NCBI GenBank assembly: GCA_028280415.1
Contig: JANQLV010000019.1
Location: 1-64,000, forward strand
DNA: 64,000 nucleotides
Source: Saprospiraceae bacterium
GTDB lineage: Bacteria > Bacteroidota > Bacteroidia > Chitinophagales > Saprospiraceae
Direction of reading: 5' to 3'
Both the position numbers and the translations under genes were made by a program. Positions 29,483 to 38,744 of this stretch are shown piece by piece (position 1 is the first letter of the stretch; every line of letters begins with the position of its first letter). A model generated the notes under the pieces. The model saw only the letters and a program-made list of their open reading frames with translations. It searched no databases and was not told the DNA's origin.

Positions 29483-29513
29483 CAAAGTTAAGTATTTAAG
29501 TCTTCTTACCAAG
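29483..29513 (-). promoter_or_regulatory. Promoter of the DUF2853 gene
   Basis: On the minus strand TTG (complement of 29510-29512) is followed by a spacer of 19 nt and then TAACTTTG (29490-29483). A second -7-like TATCTTTG lies closer to the gene (29386-29379) but without a -33. The rest of the 344-nt gap 29324-29667 is AT-rich and holds nothing else recognisable. Confidence 0.6.
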
Positions 29514-29667
29514 AAAATCATAATCAAAAGACTTAACTGCAAAAATACTTTTGTTGTTTCATTTCACTTAGACTTTTTATACCCTAGCAGGCAGACTTCA
29601 TTTTTATAAAAATCCACTAAGGCTTCGACTGTTGGTATAAAAGAAAATGCGGTAAGAGATTTTGTTT

Positions 29668-32600
29668 TTAGAAGTGAACCATTCTGTAAATCATAGTGTG
29701 ATCTTCCAATTGAAAATGGAGTAAGTAAACACCTTGCGCCAGGTGCGGTTTACTAAACTTATAAGTATAGGAACCCTGGCCCAGAATCGAAGCTGGTTGC
29801 AACGTTTCTATCTTGATTCCTCTGATATCATACAAGTCGATATTTACTAATTTGCTTTCCGGTAATTCAAACTGCAAGACAAAACTCTCACCAAAAGGAT
29901 TAGGTGAATAAGAAAGATTAATCTCTTTCGAGAAATCGTATATCGCATCTATAATGTCTACGAAAAGGTTTAATTGAATAATACTATCACAACCATTCAC
30001 AGTTGTATATTGATCCAGATAAACTCCCGTTTCCGTATAAGTACTATCTCCAAACACATATGTTTCTCCCTGCAAGATAGTATCCTGTATTTCGATAAAA
30101 TAAGTAGGATCCACTCGCAGGCTCAATGTGATTGTACTATCACAGCCAAGACTATTAGCATCAAATAAAGTAAAACTGTAATCCCCCGCAGTAGTTAAAG
30201 CCCAGCCTCCCGGATCATAAATTTCACCCTCACAAATATTAGCATCCAGATGGGTAAAAGAGTCTCCATTTTGAATATCTATAATAACGATACTATCACA
30301 ACCATTTACAGCTCCTGCTGCTAAAACTTCTGTACCGTTCATATTGTCAATATTATACACCACTCCATTCACGACAATACTATCATCACTGCATAAAATG
30401 CTTGAATATTCAAAAATTAATTCCGGGTCAAGTTCCAATGTTTGACTTGTAGTATCACTTCCGAACTCATTGGTCACAATTAATATTACTTCGTATGTTC
30501 CCGGCAATTCATAAACTGCCATGGGATTTTCTTCAATAGATTGTGCAGGATTTGCACCTTCCATAATCCATAGCCATTCAAAGGGTGTAGAGGAAGATTG
30601 ATCCTGAAAAAATACGGTATAGGGCCCACAGTCATTGTTTTCAATAATATTAAAATCCGCCTGTGGCGCCGAATCCAAAACGACTTGCTGAACGATAGTA
30701 TCACTTCCACAGGCATTGAAAGCAATTAAGGTTACATCATATGTACCATTATTAAAATAAAAATGCTCCGGATCAAAAGCCAGGTCCGTACTATTATCTC
30801 CAAAGTCCCAAAGATAACTATCTGCCCCTTGCGAGGCATTGGTAAAAAATACCCAGGGCCCGTCAACAAAATAATTAAATCCGGCAGCAGGGAGATCATT
30901 TATTATAATATATTCACTATAAATGGCTTCATGGCTTCCGGCAGCATTAATGGCTTCGAGCCTTACCTCATACACTCCGGGATTGTTATAAACGACATCC
31001 GGGTTTGGCAAGGTAGAAGTAGCAGGAGTAGCGCCTTCGAAAGTCCAGACTAAATTTTCTGCACGAATTGAGGCATCCTGAAAAGTAATCATTTCTCCCG
31101 GGCAAGCTTCCTGAGTACTGGAGCCAAACTGAGCCAAAGGAGGGAGCAAAGGCGATACTGCTTCACTTAAAAATATTGGTGAAGCACTAAGTGCAATATT
31201 TTCAGTACTAACAACTGTATTGGTTTGTGTCTCTGCATAATCCCATTCTTTTTTATTTAAGTTGGTCAAGCCCAGGCTTGCAGGCATACTATAAATTGCA
31301 GAAGCAGCCTCCGATTGATCTATCTGTGTTTTTGCCCAGAGTACATAAGTATAATTTCCATTTCCATCTACAAATGCGCCACCGTCAATTGAGTCCGGCA
31401 AAGCAAGTTCAGCCGTTCGGATAGCATCATACGTTGTACCGAATAAAAGATCGGAAGTTGTCTTATAAGCAAGCCCCTGTTCATTAATCGTTTGAGTGTA
31501 AGGTTCAAGGCCTTCGAGTTTCTGATAAAGCCCCATCACATCAAAAGGATCACTGGCATCCGCAAAGCTTTCCCGGTCTGCCAGTTCTCTGACATGAAAT
31601 TGCAGGATATGATTTTTGACACTATTGACATAGGCTTTGCTAATAAAATTGCGCTGTGCAATCCTTGAACCGATATAATCATCAAATTGCTTTCCGGGAA
31701 TATTACAAGAACTAATGTACCACTGCTTTTCGGGATAGGTATTTCCATCATAACCATAATTAAAAAGTACCGTCTCAAACGCTTCTTTCAGGTTAACAAT
31801 ACCATCTGCGGCCGCATCCGAATGTCTTTCATACACAAAACCTCCTATGTCCACATCATAATAAATCGTACTACCATCAAAATGAGGTAAAGCATTATAA
31901 GCAATGGCATCAAAATAAGCACCTCCAGTCCGTTCATATCCCGTCTTTACACTTCCATCAATTGGATTGTCTGTATTTCTCAATACTGCATCAAGGAAAC
32001 TTGGAAAACCAATGCCGGCAATTGTTACATAGGCATCGGGGTCAAGGGTTTTGATAATTTCATAACTGATCCGAAGCATCCTCACATAATACTGTATGGG
32101 GGCATGCAATGCATAATCACAGGGATCGGGATCATTTTCCCACCAGTTGCCATCTTCTCCCGGAGGCAACCATCCTTTTTCACCAGAGGCATCAAAGTCG
32201 GGGCCACTGATAATTTCCCAGAAACGAATATTATCCTTATAGTTTTCTACCGTGTGAAAAAGATAGCGGGCAAATTCATTTTCATCATTAACCATCGTAC
32301 CATTAAGTCCACCATCCCAGATGTCCAGATAGAGATTTTTAAAAAGAATAGAACTTGCTTCCGGACAATGAGCCACAGTATCTCTAACTACTTCAGAGGG
32401 AAAACCAACGGTCACCACATTATCCCGAATATCCAGATTATTATAGTATTCATAAGTTTCCTTTTCGACTTCATAACCCCAAAACTCTAAAAAGAACTGC
32501 GGCAAGATCGTACGAAAAGATTTTACTCCGGCTCCCGATTGTCCCTGATCAAGATTACCCGCGGCAATATCTCCCAATTGCTCATCTGACCAGGGTGGAT

Positions 32601-34740
32601 AAAAACTGGTATTTGATCCCGGACGAAACATTCCCTCGTATTCATTTACCTGATCATTAGCCGTATAATTAATCATTGAAGTAGAAGGCGCTGTTATTTC
32701 CAGTATTACCGTGCTGGTAGTATTCCCGCAATGATTAGATGCTGTCAGATTTACGGTATAAGTTCCACTGTTCAGAAAAAGGTGATTGGGGCTGGGATCT
32801 ACACTGGTATTTCCATCGCCAAAATCCCATAAAAACTCAGTGGTATTCGTACTGCTTGAAGTGGAACTATTTGTAAAATCTACCAGAGCGCCATTAATCG
32901 TATAGCTAAAATCTGCTTCCGGTACAAACTCTATACGGATCCGATCCGTTTGAGCGGCCAGAAGATTACCTTCCGTATCAAAGCTTTCCAGTTTGACCTC
33001 AAAAGTTCCCGCATTTTCAAAAAGAATATTGGGATGTTGCTCCGAACTAACTGCAGGATTTCCACCTTCAAAAGTCCAGCTCCAGGCAACAGCATTACTG
33101 GGTGATTCATCATTAAACTGAACCATCTGCGGTGCACATCCATTGCTGACATCCGCACTGAAAATCATATCTGTCAAGAAGATTGGCGCACCGGTCAAGT
33201 CGATATTATTCGGAGATACATTTGTTCGGATACCCGTTGCTCCAAAATTCCACTCGCGCTTAATTAATTGATCAATACCCAAAGCTTCCGGAAAACTGTA
33301 AAGCCCACTGGCCGCTTCGGAATTATCGATACTGGTTTCTGCCCAGAGTACATAGGTATAGTTATCATTAATATCTTTAAATGCACCGCCTTTAATCCCC
33401 TGGGGTAAATCAAGCGCGGCCGTGCGTTCCGGATCGTGTACTGTCCCAAAAAGTAATTCGGATACTGTTTTATAAGAAATCCCCCCGTCTGTTGCTTTCT
33501 GAAAATAACCATCAGTGATATCCAGTTTTTCATACAAACCCATCACATCGAATTCGAAGAAAGCGTTTTCGTAGGTATCATCTTCTGCCAACTTGAATAT
33601 ATGTGATTGTAAAAAATTATTTTGCATACAAACGACAATGTTCTTGATCATAAAATTTCGTTGGGCTTCATCAGAGCCGATATAATCATCGAACTGTTTT
33701 CGGGGTAAATTTATTTCTGTAATAATCCAGGGCTTTTCAGGAAAAGTAGTTCCATCATAACCATAATTATTGAGTACTCCCTGTAAAGTATCCTGTAGGG
33801 TCAGAACACCCTGAGCCGCTGCATCAGAATGGCGGGTCAGTACAAAATCCTGAAGCTCATTATCCCAATAGCGTAAACTTCCATCGAAGTGCGGATAGGA
33901 ATGAAAACCCATTACATCAAAATAAGCACCTCCTTTAAGCGGATAATCGTCATTGGAGCTTCCATCAAAAGGATTATCGGTATTTCTGAGAATTGCATCC
34001 AAAAAGCTAGGATAACCCACACCGGATACCGCAATATAAGATTCGGGATGAACAGATTTTATCACTTCATAACTAATCCGAAGCAAGCGTACATAATGAA
34101 AAATGGGCGCTCTGAGTTTATAATCGCAGGGATCGGGATTGTTCTCCCACCAATTGCCGGGTTCTCCCGGAGGCAACCATCCTCTGTTCTCCGTGAAATC
34201 AAAACCGGGTTCGTTCCATATTTCCCAAAATTTAATGTACTCCCCGTACATCGTTGCCAGGCGATATATATACAAGGCATAATGGTTGTTGTCATTGACG
34301 GGAGTTCCGTTTTCGCCATTATCCCAGATATCTGTATACATGTTGGAAAAAAGTGTTGAAGATATGCCCGGACAATATTCTGTCTGATCCCGGTGTACAT
34401 CCGCCGGAAATCCTACAATGAGGGTATTATCTTCTAGTCCCAATTCATCAAATAACTCATAAGTAGAAAGACGGGCATCGTAGCCAAAATGGTAAAGAAA
34501 ATCCTCAAACAAACCGGGGCGCAATGTTTTAATACTCAGGCCATCCACGCCAATAGCTGGATTACCCGCTGCTATCTCAGCTAAAAACTCATCACTAAAG
34601 CCGGGATAAGCGCCAAGGTTGGTCCCTGCCCGAAAGTAGCCTGTATAGGGAACGATAGTATCATTCGCACTATAGTTTACCTGAGCCTGCAGGCTAATTC
34701 CAAGTAAAAGACAAAGCAATCCCAGGGAGAATTTTCTCAT
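29668..34740 (-). CDS. Giant T9SS-secreted protein with tandem glycoside-hydrolase-like domains and PKD repeats
   Basis: 1690 aa. Signal peptide 1-20. Domain A (about 22-525) reads like a (beta/alpha)8 clan-A glycoside hydrolase: WEIWNEP (N176, E177 as acid/base) and IITEINLP (E342 as nucleophile). Two PKD domains (530-605, 606-683) follow. Domain B (about 691-1198) is a second copy of A over its whole length, sharing GWLPPGE.GNWWEN.PDPCDY and PSFLDA.LRNTDNP, but with ISGP (845-846 in place of N-E) and SSCN (S1011 in place of E342). Three more PKD domains (1203-1438), three short cysteine-rich repeats ending in NGCDSI/LGCDST, and a type A sorting domain (1608-1690, YSPNPFGESF) complete it. 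Substrate unknown; activity is inferred for copy A only. Confidence 0.85.
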   Translation of the reverse strand: MRKFSLGLLCLLLGISLQAQVNYSANDTIVPYTGYFRAGTNLGAYPGFSDEFLAEIAAGNPAIGVDGLSIKTLRPGLFEDFLYHFGYDARLSTYELFDELGLEDNTLIVGFPADVHRDQTEYCPGISSTLFSNMYTDIWDNGENGTPVNDNNHYALYIYRLATMYGEYIKFWEIWNEPGFDFTENRGWLPPGEPGNWWENNPDPCDYKLRAPIFHYVRLLRISYEVIKSVHPESYIAVSGVGYPSFLDAILRNTDNPFDGSSNDDYPLKGGAYFDVMGFHSYPHFDGSLRYWDNELQDFVLTRHSDAAAQGVLTLQDTLQGVLNNYGYDGTTFPEKPWIITEINLPRKQFDDYIGSDEAQRNFMIKNIVVCMQNNFLQSHIFKLAEDDTYENAFFEFDVMGLYEKLDITDGYFQKATDGGISYKTVSELLFGTVHDPERTAALDLPQGIKGGAFKDINDNYTYVLWAETSIDNSEAASGLYSFPEALGIDQLIKREWNFGATGIRTNVSPNNIDLTGAPIFLTDMIFSADVSNGCAPQMVQFNDESPSNAVAWSWTFEGGNPAVSSEQHPNILFENAGTFEVKLESFDTEGNLLAAQTDRIRIEFVPEADFSYTINGALVDFTNSSTSSSTNTTEFLWDFGDGNTSVDPSPNHLFLNSGTYTVNLTASNHCGNTTSTVILEITAPSTSMINYTANDQVNEYEGMFRPGSNTSFYPPWSDEQLGDIAAGNLDQGQSGAGVKSFRTILPQFFLEFWGYEVEKETYEYYNNLDIRDNVVTVGFPSEVVRDTVAHCPEASSILFKNLYLDIWDGGLNGTMVNDENEFARYLFHTVENYKDNIRFWEIISGPDFDASGEKGWLPPGEDGNWWENDPDPCDYALHAPIQYYVRMLRISYEIIKTLDPDAYVTIAGIGFPSFLDAVLRNTDNPIDGSVKTGYERTGGAYFDAIAYNALPHFDGSTIYYDVDIGGFVYERHSDAAADGIVNLKEAFETVLFNYGYDGNTYPEKQWYISSCNIPGKQFDDYIGSRIAQRNFISKAYVNSVKNHILQFHVRELADRESFADASDPFDVMGLYQKLEGLEPYTQTINEQGLAYKTTSDLLFGTTYDAIRTAELALPDSIDGGAFVDGNGNYTYVLWAKTQIDQSEAASAIYSMPASLGLTNLNKKEWDYAETQTNTVVSTENIALSASPIFLSEAVSPLLPPLAQFGSSTQEACPGEMITFQDASIRAENLVWTFEGATPATSTLPNPDVVYNNPGVYEVRLEAINAAGSHEAIYSEYIIINDLPAAGFNYFVDGPWVFFTNASQGADSYLWDFGDNSTDLAFDPEHFYFNNGTYDVTLIAFNACGSDTIVQQVVLDSAPQADFNIIENNDCGPYTVFFQDQSSSTPFEWLWIMEGANPAQSIEENPMAVYELPGTYEVILIVTNEFGSDTTSQTLELDPELIFEYSSILCSDDSIVVNGVVYNIDNMNGTEVLAAGAVNGCDSIVIIDIQNGDSFTHLDANICEGEIYDPGGWALTTAGDYSFTLFDANSLGCDSTITLSLRVDPTYFIEIQDTILQGETYVFGDSTYTETGVYLDQYTTVNGCDSIIQLNLFVDIIDAIYDFSKEINLSYSPNPFGESFVLQFELPESKLVNIDLYDIRGIKIETLQPASILGQGSYTYKFSKPHLAQGVYLLHFQLEDHTMIYRMVHF

Positions 34741-35048
34741 ATCCTAAAAGTATTTGATGAGTTGAACATCTCTATAATCAACAATAAGCCAAAACAATAC
34801 CGAATAAATGATACTAATTCATATCAATAAGCAAATAATTATCAGGTTTTAAGCTTTAGTTGCCGGGAGCAGAGATCAGAGATGTGAATTTGAGCTGTTT
34901 TATTTACTCTTTGCAACTCTCGATCAAATACCAGAGCAACCAGCAGGAGGGTAATTATAAAATAGGAAAAGCAGTTCAAATTTAAGGGAAAAACAGAGTT
35001 TTAACAAGCCAGATAGCTCTAATTCAATCTTTTGGACCAGGAGTAGAC
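34741..35048. other. Intergenic region upstream of the giant gene
   Basis: About 300 nt of AT-rich sequence before the dispersed repeat. The promoter of the 1690-aa gene should lie here, but I find no convincing TAnnTTTG on the minus strand. No open frame or RNA gene is recognised. Confidence 0.3.
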
Positions 35049-35203
35049 GAATTATGGTTAAGATACATTGTGAAATAGAATATGATATTGCTATTTATTG
35101 CTTGTAGGGCAGGTGTCAGGCTTTAGGTTTTCCATTATACCTCATACCTCTCTCTTCAAGTTTTAATATTCTATTCCCCTTTAGAGATGCTAAAATTCGG
35201 AAG
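35049..35203. repeat. Dispersed intergenic repeat, copy B
   Basis: Second copy of the element at 19171-19356, about 30 nt shorter in its middle part. The conserved blocks CTATTTATTGC, TTGTAGGGCAGGT, GGCTTTAGGTTTTCC and AGATGCTAAAATTC appear in the same order and orientation. It lies just downstream of the tRNA-Leu terminator. Confidence 0.7.
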
Positions 35204-35246
35204 GAACCAGGTTGAATCTCTATTGGAATCTTTTTCTTGCTGAATA

Positions 35247-35276
35247 TAAAAAAGAGCTTCACTTTGTGAAACTCTT
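35247..35276 (-). terminator. Terminator after tRNA-Leu
   Basis: AAGAGCTTCAC and GTGAAACTCTT pair around TTT with one internal mismatch. The AAAAAA on the + strand side (35248-35253) gives a U-tract for minus-strand transcription coming from the tRNA gene. Confidence 0.65.
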
Positions 35277-35284
35277 CTTTATAG

Positions 35285-35368
35285 TGCCCGAGGAGGGAGT
35301 CGAACCCTCACGCCCATACGGACACATGGCCCTCAACCATGCCTGTCTACCAATTCCAGCACCCGGGC
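35285..35368 (-). tRNA. tRNA-Leu (anticodon GAG)
   Basis: 84 nt, class II. On the minus strand the acceptor GCCCGGG pairs with CTCGGGC (one G-U), followed by discriminator A. The anticodon stem CATGG/CCATG encloses loop TTGAGGG, giving anticodon GAG (reads CUC/CUU). The T arm is GAGGG-TTCGACT-CCCTC, and there is the long variable arm expected for leucine tRNA. CCA is not encoded (CTA follows the discriminator). Confidence 0.95.
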
Positions 35369-35424
35369 AAGCTTGTCGTTATGTAAGATGCGTCTAATTG
35401 TACACATTAAAAGTGTTGGAATCG

Positions 35425-35459
35425 CAAATATAAATTATAATGGCGAATTAGTTAACAAA
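35425..35459 (-). promoter_or_regulatory. Probable tRNA-Leu promoter
   Basis: On the minus strand TTTG (complement of 35456-35459), a 23-nt spacer, then TATATTTG (35432-35425), 57 nt before the mature tRNA 5' end. The spacer is slightly longer than usual. Confidence 0.5.
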
Positions 35460-35907
35460 AAATAAGAAAAGAATAGTTCAGCAGATTCTCTACCAGGCTT
35501 AAGCATTCTCTCAAATTTACCCTATTCCCGGCTGTGAAATCGGAATGCACTGCCATCCGGTATAAAATTTTCAATCTTTAAGGTGATCAAAGCACTTTGC
35601 TATTCAATCTATACAGTTTGGGGTTCTGAAATTATTTGTAATCATAAAGTGCGAAGGCCCTTCTTTGAAGCAGTATACAGGCCTGTGAAAAAAAATATTG
35701 TCACATTTTTACAGCGCTTCCCCGACCATTATTATTCCAAAGGCAGGTTCCTTTCTTAAGGAATCCTACCGCTCACTTCCCAAAGTATCCCTTTTACTAA
35801 AAAAAAGTTTCGAATAAGGATTAATACCTCTTATTTTACCCGTTAAAAAATAGGTTTGGAAATGCTCCCTGTCTAGAAATCCGGGGTCACACGATTTTGG
35901 TAAAATA
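35460..35907. other. Non-coding stretch between tRNA-Leu and the 91-aa gene
   Basis: About 450 nt without any credible gene on either strand. No repeat, tRNA-like or strong hairpin-plus-T-run structure was recognised. Confidence 0.4.
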
Positions 35908-35940
35908 TTTGTTTTTATATTTTAAAAAATAATATATTTG
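35908..35940 (+). promoter_or_regulatory. Consensus promoter for the 36053-36811 gene pair
   Basis: TTTG at 35908-35911, a 21-nt spacer and TATATTTG at 35933-35940 give one of the best promoter matches in the window. It leaves a 5' leader of about 105 nt before the ATG at 36053. Confidence 0.72.
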
Positions 35941-36052
35941 ATGGCATGATATTGATTGTAAGACATATATACAATTTAAAAAATATAATTTGTAATTGCC
36001 CCCAAAAAGCTAAAAAGAAGAAACACTATTAACTAACAGGATATAACACACT

Positions 36053-36328
36053 ATGGAACTCTTTTTACTTTTATCGATGGGTTTATCCATCGTAGCCTTT
36101 ATTTCTATTGCTTTAAATCAGACCTCTCCCGGGTCTTTGAATGAACAAAACCTTGAAGTTACCTTACCAATTGAGCATCTTTTGCCTGCTTCAGAATCTA
36201 TCAATCTGACACCTCAGAAAGATAATAGTACTATTGAAGCGGGAGCAGATAGTACAGACAGAACGACCGAGCAAGTACCTGATCTGGTACCTCACCAGGA
36301 AGCCTTACTAGCTACTGCAGAAGTGTAA
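36053..36328 (+). CDS. Small single-pass membrane protein, hypothetical
   Basis: 91 aa. A hydrophobic segment (about 3-21) is followed by a polar, Ser/Thr/Glu-rich tail without recognisable domain. It may be a membrane-anchored envelope protein; the hydrophobic region is not followed by a good signal-peptidase site. It follows a consensus promoter by about 110 nt and lies 30 nt before the next gene in the same direction, so the two probably form an operon. Function unknown. Confidence 0.55.
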   Translation: MELFLLLSMGLSIVAFISIALNQTSPGSLNEQNLEVTLPIEHLLPASESINLTPQKDNSTIEAGADSTDRTTEQVPDLVPHQEALLATAEV

Positions 36329-36358
36329 ATCATTCAGGAAAATTAAACAAGCCCTACT

Positions 36359-36811
36359 ATGAAAAAGTATTTATCAGGTATAGCCACCCTGGTTTTTGTG
36401 TTTGGTATTCTACTGCAATCACAAGCTCAAACGGAAGAGGAATCCATTCTTGTTACTGTGGAGACCTTGAAAACGGATGATGAGAAGTCTAAAGAAGAAC
36501 GCAAAAAAAGCACTGCGGTCCATCAAATCAAAGACTTTTACCGGCATCATAAAAAACTTCCCAAAACCTTTGAAGGTTATGCAATTGAGCTAACGACTTC
36601 GGATTTTCCTTTAGCGAGAGATTATCATTTGTTCGAGCAATTCGGAGAAGTATTCTATGAAAGAAGAAAAGGGCAAGGCTATGCTTACTTAATCATGATT
36701 AATTTTTCCAGTAAAAAAGCAATTGAAAGTTATATTAAAAATATAATCATTCACAAAGCTCCCGAGGCTCATCTGGTTGAATACAAGAAGGGAAAACGAA
36801 CAAAAAAATAA
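36359..36811 (+). CDS. Exported SPOR-like protein, hypothetical
   Basis: 150 aa with a signal peptide (about 1-23, ends SQAQ). After a charged linker, residues about 70-146 have a beta-alpha-beta-beta-alpha-beta pattern (GYAIELTTSDFPLARDYHLF, YAYLIMINFSSKKAIESYI, APEAHLVEYKKGKR) that resembles the SPOR fold, though the match is weak. It is second in a probable two-gene operon. Its stop codon is one base from the stop of the convergent ABC ATPase gene. If SPOR is right it would be peptidoglycan-associated. Confidence 0.6.
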   Translation: MKKYLSGIATLVFVFGILLQSQAQTEEESILVTVETLKTDDEKSKEERKKSTAVHQIKDFYRHHKKLPKTFEGYAIELTTSDFPLARDYHLFEQFGEVFYERRKGQGYAYLIMINFSSKKAIESYIKNIIIHKAPEAHLVEYKKGKRTKK

Positions 36812-36812
36812 G

Positions 36813-37577
36813 CTAGCCCTTCGTCAGAGCGGCTTTACGAAGTCTTTGCAGGAATGGTGAAGCAAAGATAAAATCCTGAAGAATTTGATTGTCACTGTCC
36901 AGGACTTCGTCTTTATGACCAGTCCAGGCAAGCTCCCCTTTATATAAAAGCGCTATATTCTCGCCAATTTCCATCACAGAATTCATATCATGGGTATTGA
37001 TTACCGTAGTGATATTATTTTCCATTGTAATGCTTTTGATCAGCTCATCAATCACTATAGAGGTTTTCGGATCGAGTCCGGAATTAGGTTCATCACAAAA
37101 CAAATATTTGGGTTCCAACACGATCGAACGCGCAATACCAACCCTTTTCTGCATTCCACCACTAACTTCCGAAGGAAATTTATTGTTTACCCCATTAAGA
37201 TCCACCCGATCCAGACAATAATTAACCCGGTCCAGCTTTTCTTTTCTTGTCTTTTTAGTAAACATGTCAAGCGGAAAGCGAATATTTTCTTCGATCGTCA
37301 TGGAATCAAACAAAGCTGAGCCCTGAAACAACATCCCGACTTCCATTCTGATCGCCCGAATTTGTTTTTTATCCAGTTGGGAGAAGTTTACATTATGATA
37401 CCAAACCGTTCCTTCGCTCGGCTGTAACAGACCTACTAAAATCTTTAACAAAACGGTTTTCCCGGCTCCACTCCTACCAATGATCAGATTGGTTTTTCCA
37501 CTCTCGAAGGTATGAGAAATACCTTTGAGGACTTCCGTATCGGCAAATGATTTGAATATGTTCTCGGTTCTGATCAT
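36813..37577 (-). CDS. ABC transporter ATP-binding protein (MlaF-like)
   Basis: 254 aa, a complete ABC ATPase: Walker A GRSGAGKT (34-41), signature SGGMQKR, Walker B YLFCDEP and the late switch histidine (NTHD). The SGGMQKRVGIAR and DEPNSGLDP variants are those of the MlaF/Mkl branch, which moves phospholipids between membranes with an MlaE permease. The permease gene lies 3 nt upstream in the same operon. No MCE-domain (MlaD) gene adjoins it. Confidence 0.9.
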   Translation of the reverse strand: MIRTENIFKSFADTEVLKGISHTFESGKTNLIIGRSGAGKTVLLKILVGLLQPSEGTVWYHNVNFSQLDKKQIRAIRMEVGMLFQGSALFDSMTIEENIRFPLDMFTKKTRKEKLDRVNYCLDRVDLNGVNNKFPSEVSGGMQKRVGIARSIVLEPKYLFCDEPNSGLDPKTSIVIDELIKSITMENNITTVINTHDMNSVMEIGENIALLYKGELAWTGHKDEVLDSDNQILQDFIFASPFLQRLRKAALTKG

Positions 37578-37580
37578 ATA

Positions 37581-38327
37581 TTACTGCGTCAATAAAATAG
37601 CGATTAAATAATCGGCAAGCAAAATCAGGATATCACTATACACCACGGCCTGGGTACTGGCCTGCCCCAATTCAATACTCCCTCCTTTAACATGGTAACC
37701 CTGGTAAGCAGAGACCGTTGTCAGTATAAAAGCAAATACAACCGCTTTAACAAACATCATAAACACATAATAAGGCTCGAAAAAGGATCGAACCCCACGG
37801 ATATATTCTGCATCGGTAATAAGACCAGTCGGTACACTTGCTACATAACCTCCCATAATTCCTACAAAACAGGCAATTCCTACCAATAAAGGTATAACAA
37901 TCACCGCTGCGATCACTTTAGGCATAATCAGATAGGCTGCGGTATTCACTCCCATAATCTCCATCGCATCTATATGCTCCTTTTGCCGCATTCCCCCGAT
38001 TTCTGCCGCTATATTGGAGCCCACTTTACCCGCAAGTACCAAACAGGTAATTGTAGGTGCCAATTCAATAATCGTACTATCGCGAACAATATAGCCGATA
38101 TAATATTTAGGTACGAAGCTATCCTGTAATTGATATGCAAACTGTACAGCTGTTACAGCTCCGATAAAAACGGCAATCAATACAACAATAATAATTGATC
38201 CTACTCCGATATCGTTCATTTGCCGCATTGTTTCTTTCCAATACATAGAAAATCGCTCCGGACGAGCAATCGAAGATCGAAGCATTAACAAATAGCGGCC
38301 AAAATGATACAAAAAGTTAAAGCTCAT
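37581..38327 (-). CDS. MlaE-family ABC transporter permease
   Basis: 248 aa with five or six hydrophobic segments. The conserved MlaE core is recognisable: FIGAVTAVQFAYQL, then ELAPTITCLVLAGKVGSNIAAEIGGMRQKEHIDAMEIMGVN, and IMGGYVAS. With the ATPase 3 nt downstream it forms the membrane part of a lipid ABC transporter for outer-membrane asymmetry. In Bacteroidota the MCE partner gene is often elsewhere. A promoter-like pair lies about 140 nt upstream. Confidence 0.9.
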   Translation of the reverse strand: MSFNFLYHFGRYLLMLRSSIARPERFSMYWKETMRQMNDIGVGSIIIVVLIAVFIGAVTAVQFAYQLQDSFVPKYYIGYIVRDSTIIELAPTITCLVLAGKVGSNIAAEIGGMRQKEHIDAMEIMGVNTAAYLIMPKVIAAVIVIPLLVGIACFVGIMGGYVASVPTGLITDAEYIRGVRSFFEPYYVFMMFVKAVVFAFILTTVSAYQGYHVKGGSIELGQASTQAVVYSDILILLADYLIAILLTQ

Positions 38328-38744
38328 ACTGGGTTATCAATTATCCGTAATTACTAACGAAGGGCATTCCCGAAGGTTTTAAAAAAGCGTGTAATAAGCC
38401 CGATATGTTCACTTTTTCAAAGAAAAAACCGGAAAACACACCTGTTTTGTTGATTTCGAAGCGCAAAGATGAAAATAGTATTCCTTATCACCAAGTTTTT
38501 TAATAGGTTGTTTGTAGATACATTGCTATTCCATTATAGCTTCTCTATATTTGAGTTTGGTTAATTAATTCGGGTTGCGCTAAACTTTGAATTAGGAAAT
38601 GCCAGCGTACACAAGGAGCTCAGAACAAGCAAACAAGGTGCTATATTCCGCTGTTACATACTTATTAAAAACCTTCAAATAGCCGGAAAATCGTACAGTA
38701 CACCGCTACTTTAAGTTATTTTTCAAACACATAACCTATTATTA
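38328..38744. promoter_or_regulatory. Divergent intergenic region with likely MlaE-operon promoter
   Basis: 417 nt between the MlaE-like gene (-) and the SDR gene (+). On the minus strand CTTG (complement of 38492-38495), a 20-nt spacer and CATCTTTG (38471-38464, one base off consensus) suggest the transporter promoter. On the + strand only TACTTTAA (38707-38714) resembles a -7 element for the SDR gene. Nothing else recognised. Confidence 0.45.

Noticed and set aside
35212-35397. 61-aa open frame on the + strand across the tRNA-Leu gene
   Set aside because: It overlaps the whole tRNA on the opposite strand; the tRNA structure fully explains the sequence.
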